From contig NZ_FOWC01000001.1 in assembly GCF_900115345.1 (NCBI RefSeq), forward strand, positions 620,001 through 684,000: a stretch of DNA of 64,000 nucleotides, given 5' to 3'. Made by a program: the position numbers and the translations under genes. Shown here piece after piece: positions 58,937 through 64,000 of this stretch. Under the pieces are notes generated by a model. The model was not told the DNA's origin. It worked only from the letters and a program-made list of their open reading frames with translations, and searched no databases. Numbering within the stretch: the first letter of the stretch is position 1; every line of letters starts with the position of its first letter. Source of the stretch: Amycolatopsis rubida (GTDB lineage: Bacteria; Actinomycetota; Actinomycetes; Mycobacteriales; Pseudonocardiaceae).

Positions 58937-60310
58937 GTGACCCAAGCACCCGAGACACAGCGCCGCACGCTCACCGGCTGGGGCCGCACCGCCGGGACCG
59001 TCGCCGACGTGCTGAGCACCCGCGACGTCGACGCGATCGCTCGCGCCGTCGCCTCCGCAGGCCCGCGCGGGGTCATCGCTCGCGGGCTCGGCCGCTCCTA
59101 CGGCGACCCGGCGCAGAACGCGGGCGGCCTGGTCGTCGACATGACCGTGCTCGACCGCATCCACTCGATCGACCCGGACTCCGGACTCGTCGACCTCGAC
59201 GCGGGCGTCAGTCTCGACAAGCTGATGCGCGAGGCGCTGCCGTACGGCCTGTGGGTCCCGGTCCTGCCGGGCACCCGCCAGGTGACGATCGGCGGCGCGA
59301 TCGCCAACGACATCCACGGCAAGAACCACCACTCGGCGGGCAGCTTCGGCAACCACGTCGTGTCGATGGACCTGCTCACTGCCGACGGATCTGTGCGCAC
59401 CCTCACCCCGGAAGGCCCGGATTCGGAGCTGTTCTGGGCGACCGTGGCGGGAATCGGGCTCACCGGGATCATCGTCCGCGCCACCGTGCGGATGAAGAAG
59501 ACGGAAACGGCGTACTTCTACGTGGACGCCGACCGCACCTCGAACCTCGACGAGACCCTCGGGCTCTTCACCGACGGTTCAGACCTCAACTACGACTACT
59601 CGATGTCGGTGCCGGACCTGATCTCGTCCGACAGCCGCCTCGGCCGCGCCACCTTCTCGCGCGGTTCGCTCGCGAAGCTCGACCAGCTGCCGCCGAAGCT
59701 GCGCAACGACCCGCTGCGCTTCGACGCGCCGCAGCTGCTGACGCTGCCGGACGTGTTCCCCAGCGGTCTGGTCAACAAGCTGACCTCGACCATGATGGGC
59801 AACCTGTGGCAGCAGACCGTGCCCAAGAAGGGCGCACGCGGCAAGATCCAGAACCTCACGCAGTTCTACCACCCCCTCGACATGCTGAGCGAGTGGAACC
59901 GCGGCTACGGCAGCAAGGGTTTCCTGCAGTACCAGTTCTCCGTGCCGTTCGGCGCGGAAGACCAGCTCAAGGGCATCTGCCGGGCCATCTCGCGCTCCGG
60001 GCACTACTCGTTCCTGAACGTGTTCAAGCGGATGGGCGACGCGAATCCGGCTCCGATGTCCTGGCCGGCGCCGGGCTGGATGCTGAGCGTCGATTTCCCG
60101 ATCAAGAACGGGCTCAGCCGGTTCTGCGAGGAAATGGACGAGATGGTCCTGGACGCGAACGGCCGCCTCTACACCGCGAAGGACTCGCGCACCTCGCCCG
60201 AGACGTTCGCGAAGATGTACCCGCGGCTGGAGGAGTGGCGCAAGGTGCGCGCTTCCGTTGACCCCGAAGGCGTTTTCGCCTCTGACATGAGCCGGAGGCT
60301 CGCACTGTGA
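58937..60310 (+). CDS. dprE1: Decaprenylphosphoryl-beta-D-ribose 2'-oxidase DprE1
   Basis: A 457-residue FAD enzyme that, with DprE2, epimerises decaprenyl-phosphoryl ribose to arabinose, the sole arabinose donor for the wall. The FAD domain shows [20 protein letters not shown] and [20 protein letters not shown]; the substrate domain contains [15 protein letters not shown] with the conserved catalytic Lys. At the position of M. tuberculosis Cys387, the site of covalent benzothiazinone attack, the sequence is [10 protein letters not shown] with Ser384. GTG 58937 gives a length near the mycobacterial 461. It overlaps dprE2 (GTGA). Confidence 0.94.
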   Translation: MTQAPETQRRTLTGWGRTAGTVADVLSTRDVDAIARAVASAGPRGVIARGLGRSYGDPAQNAGGLVVDMTVLDRIHSIDPDSGLVDLDAGVSLDKLMREALPYGLWVPVLPGTRQVTIGGAIANDIHGKNHHSAGSFGNHVVSMDLLTADGSVRTLTPEGPDSELFWATVAGIGLTGIIVRATVRMKKTETAYFYVDADRTSNLDETLGLFTDGSDLNYDYSMSVPDLISSDSRLGRATFSRGSLAKLDQLPPKLRNDPLRFDAPQLLTLPDVFPSGLVNKLTSTMMGNLWQQTVPKKGARGKIQNLTQFYHPLDMLSEWNRGYGSKGFLQYQFSVPFGAEDQLKGICRAISRSGHYSFLNVFKRMGDANPAPMSWPAPGWMLSVDFPIKNGLSRFCEEMDEMVLDANGRLYTAKDSRTSPETFAKMYPRLEEWRKVRASVDPEGVFASDMSRRLAL

Positions 60311-61062
60311 TCGACGCGGTCGGTAACCCCCAGTCCCTGCTGCTGCTCGGCGGCACGTCCGACATCGCGCTGGCGATCGCGGAGAAGTACCTCGCGGAGA
60401 AGCCGCTGCGGGTCGTGCTGGCCGCTCGTCCCTCGCCGCGGCTGGAGGAAGCCGCGCAGCGCTTGAAGGATCGCGGCGCCGAAGTGTCCACTGTGGCCTT
60501 TGACGCCAACGACCTCGCGTCCCACCCGAAGGTGCTGGACGAGGCGTTCGCCGGCGGCGACATCGACGTCACGGTGGTCGCCTTCGGCCTGCTCGGCGAG
60601 GCCGAGGAGCTGTGGCAGGACCACGGCAAGGCGGTTGAGCTGGCGACGGTCAACTACACCGCCGCGGTGTCGGTCGGCGTAGCGCTGTCGGAGAAGCTGA
60701 AGACCCAGGGCCACGGCAAGGTGATCGCGCTGTCGTCGGTGGCGGGCGAGCGGGTCCGCCGGTCGAACTTCGTGTACGGCTCGACCAAGGCCGGATTCGA
60801 CGGCTTCTACCTCGGTCTCGGCGAGGCGCTCGCACCGCACGGCGTGCAGGTGACCGTCGTCCGGTCGGGCCAGGTCAAGACCAAGATGACCGCCGGGATG
60901 AAGGACGCTCCGCTGACCCGGACCGCCGAGCAGGTCGCCGACGTCGCGGTCGGGGCCGCGCGCAAGGGCAAGGACCTCGTGTGGTCGCCGTCGGAGTTCC
61001 GGCTGGTGATGTCGATCCTTCGGCACGTGCCGCGGCCGATCTTCCGCAAGCTGCCGGTCTGA
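60307..61062 (+). CDS. dprE2: Decaprenylphosphoryl-2-keto-ribose reductase DprE2
   Basis: A 251-residue SDR that reduces the keto intermediate made by DprE1 with NADH. The cofactor motif is [20 protein letters not shown], and the Ser, Tyr, Lys catalytic residues are in [20 protein letters not shown] and STKAGF. GTG 60307 overlaps the dprE1 stop by 4 bp, so the pair is translationally coupled, as in mycobacteria. The final residues FRKLPV are typical. Assignment is secure from sequence and context. Confidence 0.94.
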   Translation: MIDAVGNPQSLLLLGGTSDIALAIAEKYLAEKPLRVVLAARPSPRLEEAAQRLKDRGAEVSTVAFDANDLASHPKVLDEAFAGGDIDVTVVAFGLLGEAEELWQDHGKAVELATVNYTAAVSVGVALSEKLKTQGHGKVIALSSVAGERVRRSNFVYGSTKAGFDGFYLGLGEALAPHGVQVTVVRSGQVKTKMTAGMKDAPLTRTAEQVADVAVGAARKGKDLVWSPSEFRLVMSILRHVPRPIFRKLPV

Positions 61063-61154
61063 CGTTTTTCCGGCCCGGCCTCCACCGTTCGGTGGATGCC
61101 GGGCTGACCAGCTCGACGATGCCCGGAGGGCACCCGCGCGCCGAGACTCGGGGC

Positions 61155-61805
61155 ATGGGTAACGAATTCCGCTCGTCGCTGGCCGCGCTGCTGACCGATC
61201 TCGTCGCGCCAGTCGGCGGCTATTACCTGCTTCGGGCCTTCGACGTCCCGCCGGTGTGGGCGCTGCTGCTGAGCGGCCTGCCGCCCGCGCTGCGCGTGCT
61301 GTACACGCTGGTCACCCGGCGACGCGTGGACGGGATCGGCCTGCTCGTCCTGATGTTCCTGGCCGTCGGCCTGGCCACCACGCTGATGACCGGCGACGCC
61401 CGGCTGATGCTCGTGCGCGGAGCCTGGTTCAGCACACTGGCGGGCGTCTGGCTGCTCGCGAGCCTGGTCGTCGGCCAGTACCCGACGACGTATCAGGCCG
61501 CCCGCGCCCTGCTGCCCGGCCGCGGCTCCCGGCTGGACTCGGCCTGGGAAGAGCGGCCGTCGTTCCGCCGGACGTGGCGGACGCTGACCGTGGTGTGGGG
61601 CGTCGGCAGTTTGGTCCACAGTGGACTGAGCATCGGGATGGCGTACACCCTGCCGGTCGACGACGTCCCCGCGCTCGACGCGGGGCTGTCGATCACGTTT
61701 TTCGTCGGACTGCAGGTGATCACGCAGATTCTGCTGATCCACGAGGGCACGCTGCGGCAGGTAATGCGCCCGTCCACAGTGGACTACTCACCGGGCAAGG
61801 GCTAA
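61155..61805 (+). CDS. VC0807-like membrane protein
   Basis: A 216-residue protein with about five to six hydrophobic segments: RSSLAALLTDLVAPVGGYYL, then PPVWALLLSGLPPALRVLYT, and others. A basic loop (LVTRRRVDGIG) separates the second and third. The layout fits the VC0807/septation-like family, common in actinobacteria and uncharacterised. ATG 61155 is selected as start because the region before it is atypical. It overlaps the converging XRE gene by 4 bp. Confidence 0.72.
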   Translation: MGNEFRSSLAALLTDLVAPVGGYYLLRAFDVPPVWALLLSGLPPALRVLYTLVTRRRVDGIGLLVLMFLAVGLATTLMTGDARLMLVRGAWFSTLAGVWLLASLVVGQYPTTYQAARALLPGRGSRLDSAWEERPSFRRTWRTLTVVWGVGSLVHSGLSIGMAYTLPVDDVPALDAGLSITFFVGLQVITQILLIHEGTLRQVMRPSTVDYSPGKG

Positions 61806-62050
61806 TCCGGTTCCGAAGGCGGACGCAAGCCGTCCACGAGTTTCGCGGGGTTCACCCCGAGCCCGTCGGCGAACTTGAGCAGGTTGTGCAGGTTGATGTT
61901 GCGCAGGCCGCGCTCGACCTGGCTCACGAACGTCCAGTGCACTCCAGCCGCCTCGGCCAGCTGTTCCTGATTGAGCCCAGCATTGTTCCGGCACTCGCGC
62001 ACGCGCTCGCCGATAATGCGCGCGGCAGCGGAGATCGGGGGCTTGGCCAT
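61802..62050 (-). CDS. XRE-family helix-turn-helix regulator
   Basis: An 82-residue protein that is essentially a lambda-repressor-type helix-turn-helix: IGERVRECRNNAGLNQEQLA, then EAAGVHWTFVSQVERGLRNI. ATG 62050 is preferred; an upstream in-frame extension would add a hydrophobic stretch of unclear origin. It is divergent from the ESX-like substrate cluster (from 62233) with an AT-rich gap, and could control it. Confidence 0.85.
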   Translation of the reverse strand: MAKPPISAAARIIGERVRECRNNAGLNQEQLAEAAGVHWTFVSQVERGLRNINLHNLLKFADGLGVNPAKLVDGLRPPSEPD

Positions 62051-62232
62051 GGTCAGGTAATCACACACGTCTAGCGCCAGCAAAACCAGAGCACAAATAA
62101 TCAGAGTATTTATGTCCATAGCATTTATGTCTAGTCGTTGAGCACCTTTCAGAATCGCGTCCACCGCGGGTGATTGATCGGCTACCGTGCTACCTGTAAC
62201 CAATTGCCGACACCAGCGTCGAGGGGGCACAG

Positions 62233-62631
62233 GTGTGGGAGGACACGGCGTTCACCGTCGCGAGCGGGCAGGCCAAGGCGACCGCGCCGGACGGCTTCGT
62301 CCTGGAGCCAGATGAGGCAAAACAGCTGCTCAGCAAGCTGATCGGGGTCAAAGAGAAGCTGGCGGAGATGCGCCGGAAGGCGATCAACCTGTGCGGAATG
62401 AAAGCTCCGGCGCAGGATCCGTCGACGCTCGCCGCACATGTGGCAATGGTCGGGGACGGCACAAGCGAACTAGGCGCCTACTCCTACGGCGGAGGTCACA
62501 TCGACCTTCAGATCGCCTACGTCGATGAATTCATCCAGCGCATCGCGGAAGCGCTCGGCATGACAAAATCAAACGATCGCCAGCAGACGACCCTCATTAA
62601 CCGAGTCGACCCCCAGGAAACGACCGAATGA
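62233..62631 (+). CDS. ESX-like small helical protein
   Basis: A 132-residue protein starting at GTG 62233. Helical and without a signal peptide: PDEAKQLLSKLIGVKEKLAE and a central conserved GDGTSELGAYSYGGGHIDLQ, then a helix AYVDEFIQRIAEALGM. Proteins of this style precede DUF3558 lipoprotein genes and ESX substrates in Pseudonocardiaceae. It overlaps the next gene by 4 bp (ATGA). A role as an Esx/PE-type partner is inferred from context. Confidence 0.65.
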   Translation: MWEDTAFTVASGQAKATAPDGFVLEPDEAKQLLSKLIGVKEKLAEMRRKAINLCGMKAPAQDPSTLAAHVAMVGDGTSELGAYSYGGGHIDLQIAYVDEFIQRIAEALGMTKSNDRQQTTLINRVDPQETTE

Positions 62632-63242
62632 ACCTCCGCACGCCAATCGTCCTGCTCAGCTCCGCAGCCCTGCTCACCGCTTGTTCGGGCACCACCGCCG
62701 GACACCCGACGCCGGTGGCGAGCAGCAGTTCATTGCCGGGCAACGAGGTACCGCCCTACGGCGGCGCCCCCAAGGTCGAGGCCCCGCTGCCCGATTCCGT
62801 GCTCTCCGGAAGCGCGTGCGACGCGCTCAGCCCCCAGCAGATCCGTCAGGACATCGGCGAAGGCGTTACCGGCAAACCCGAAGACGGAGCTCTCGGCCCT
62901 AAATGCACCTGGTCGGATCACCAGGGCGGCTCCATGCTGACGATCTTCTACACGACCAAGCAACGAGAAGGCTTGAGCATCATCTACAAGCAGGTCAAGC
63001 CGCAGATGAAGCGTTTCGACGTGCTTCCGCCCATCCAGGGCTTCCCCGCCGTCGCCTACGACCCGAAGCCGGGCCCGCGAACAGATGGGTGCCAAGTAGC
63101 GGTCGGGCTTTCCGACACTCTCGAATTCGAGGTCGGACTTGACCTCGGCTTGTCCAACAGCGGCAAAGCTGACGCCTGTGACCTCGCGGCCGAGGTCACC
63201 GGGGACGTGATTACCACGCTCAAGAAGAAGGCGGGGCGCTGA
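62628..63242 (+). CDS. DUF3558 lipoprotein
   Basis: A 204-residue exported lipoprotein with lipobox ALLTACSGT (C19), a Pro/Ser linker and a DUF3558 domain (residues about 50-200) with SGSACDALSPQQIRQDIGEG, GALGPKCTWSDHQGGSMLTI and a closing Cys in GKADACDLAAEV. DUF3558 proteins are common in Pseudonocardiaceae next to ESX-like genes; function unknown. ATG 62628 is coupled to the previous gene, and the next gene starts 1 bp after its stop. Confidence 0.88.
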   Translation: MNLRTPIVLLSSAALLTACSGTTAGHPTPVASSSSLPGNEVPPYGGAPKVEAPLPDSVLSGSACDALSPQQIRQDIGEGVTGKPEDGALGPKCTWSDHQGGSMLTIFYTTKQREGLSIIYKQVKPQMKRFDVLPPIQGFPAVAYDPKPGPRTDGCQVAVGLSDTLEFEVGLDLGLSNSGKADACDLAAEVTGDVITTLKKKAGR

Positions 63243-63243
63243 A

Positions 63244-64000
63244 ATGGGCTGGGTGGAATCCACCAAAGCGCTGCTCGACAGGTACCAGGAGATGACGGTG
63301 CCGATCGAGGAGATCGTCCCGCAGATCCAGGCAGGTCAGCCCGGCATCTGGCATGAAGGAAGCGACATCGCCAAGGAACTGGCGCGTGATCAGGAAGCGG
63401 TCAGCCAGGACGTCTCGGCGGTTCTCGGCGGACTCGAATCCGTCTGGAGCGGCACCGCGGCGGACATGGTCTCGCAGCGGCTGCGGACGGTGCGCTCCTC
63501 GATGACCAGTGCTCAGCAGACGTTCCACGACAACAGCGGCACACACGCCTCCGCGGCGTCGATGCTCGACAATCTGCGCAACCAGATGACGCCCATGTCG
63601 GCCGAACCGCTCACGAACGCGCTGAAGAGCGGGAAAAACCTGTTCGACTCCGACGTCATGACCGAGATGCGCGACCACAACGCGGCCTCGGCCAAGAATC
63701 TCCAGCTCTATCAGGACTTCACCCACCAGACCCAGGCCAACTCGGGGCAACTGAAGTACGACTACGGCAAGATCAGCGCATACGACGGCGGCGTCACGGT
63801 CCACCATTCGCCGAGCGTTCCCGGTCCGGCCCATCCGCCGGCTGGCAAGTCGGCCCCCGGCGGTCAGTGGCCAGGAGGCAGCAGCCCACGCACGACTGGA
63901 CCGGCCGGTCAAGTACCCAGCGTGAGCGGGACGAGCGGCCAGACTCCCGGGGTCAACGGGGGCCGCGGACCGTACAGCGGCAACGGCAATCCGGGCAGCT
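63244..64000 (+). CDS. PPE/WXG-like ESX substrate, 3' partial
   Basis: The frame from ATG 63244 is open to the window end (252 residues). The N-terminal half (about 1-170) is helical with a WSG motif in LGGLESVWSGTAADMVSQRL, the turn typical of WXG100/PPE helical hairpins. From residue about 190 a Gly/Pro/Ser-rich linker begins (PAHPPAGKSAPGG). No signal peptide. It follows the DUF3558 gene by 1 bp. The C-terminal part, and any toxin or enzyme domain, lies beyond the window. Confidence 0.75.
   Translation, partial: MGWVESTKALLDRYQEMTVPIEEIVPQIQAGQPGIWHEGSDIAKELARDQEAVSQDVSAVLGGLESVWSGTAADMVSQRLRTVRSSMTSAQQTFHDNSGTHASAASMLDNLRNQMTPMSAEPLTNALKSGKNLFDSDVMTEMRDHNAASAKNLQLYQDFTHQTQANSGQLKYDYGKISAYDGGVTVHHSPSVPGPAHPPAGKSAPGGQWPGGSSPRTTGPAGQVPSVSGTSGQTPGVNGGRGPYSGNGNPGS

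Overview
The window looks like a stretch of chromosome from a high-GC actinobacterium of the Pseudonocardiaceae, most probably Amycolatopsis or a close relative. This is inferred from gene content: arabinogalactan galactan genes (glfT1, glfT2, dprE1, dprE2), SsgB, ESX/EspG-type proteins, many GTG starts, and an actinomycete integrative element in a tRNA gene. No 16S rRNA or other definitive marker is present.

Region 1-7140 is the right end of an actinomycete integrative and conjugative element (AICE). In order it carries an FtsK/SpoIIIE-like translocase (cut by the window start), small membrane and hypothetical proteins, a short cytosine-C5 DNA methyltransferase, a multi-spanning membrane protein, an HUH replication initiator, an excisionase and a tyrosine integrase. 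It stops at the 3' end of tRNA-Arg(ACG). The other end lies outside the window.

Region 7140-24.5 kb is ordinary chromosome with many regulator and enzyme pairs: an MprF-like membrane protein; an oxidoreductase-TetR-acetoacetyl-CoA synthetase operon behind a perfect 26-bp palindrome; a HisC-like aminotransferase; a TSUP permease; a GTGCAC minisatellite; a GntR regulator flanked by two frameshifted VOC genes; a membrane adenylate cyclase; a MarR/monooxygenase divergent pair; a KAS III enzyme; an Lrp regulator; and SsgB.

Region 24.5-43.3 kb has secreted or lipid-anchored proteins, including a streptogrisin-type protease, a G1 glutamic peptidase and a trypsin-like lipoprotein. It also has a large LuxR regulator, a nitrate/sulfonate-type ABC importer divergent from a CitA/CitB-like two-component system, and assorted small conserved proteins.

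Region 43.3-61.1 kb is a cell-wall and proteasome block. Its order resembles M. tuberculosis Rv3777-Rv3791 as I remember it: quinone oxidoreductase, aminotransferase-like protein, proteasome activator Bpa, galactan ABC exporter, GlfT1, then GlfT2, GtrA protein, DprE1 and DprE2. Other genes are inserted, including an epoxide hydrolase, a pyruvyltransferase-like protein, a decayed TIR-like gene and a PPE/EspG operon. A second ESX-like substrate cluster begins at 62.2 kb and runs off the right end.

The most notable signals outside genes are two families of palindromic repeats between 3' ends of genes. One has four copies (20352, 22114, 36613, 44254), each just after a plus-strand stop codon in a convergent pair. 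The other has two copies (30484, 39355). They look like a dispersed set of bidirectional terminators. Other leads are a Lys-less aminotransferase-fold protein next to Bpa, a DprE1 with Ser where the benzothiazinone-target Cys is expected, and mutually exclusive hairpins upstream of the AICE rep gene.
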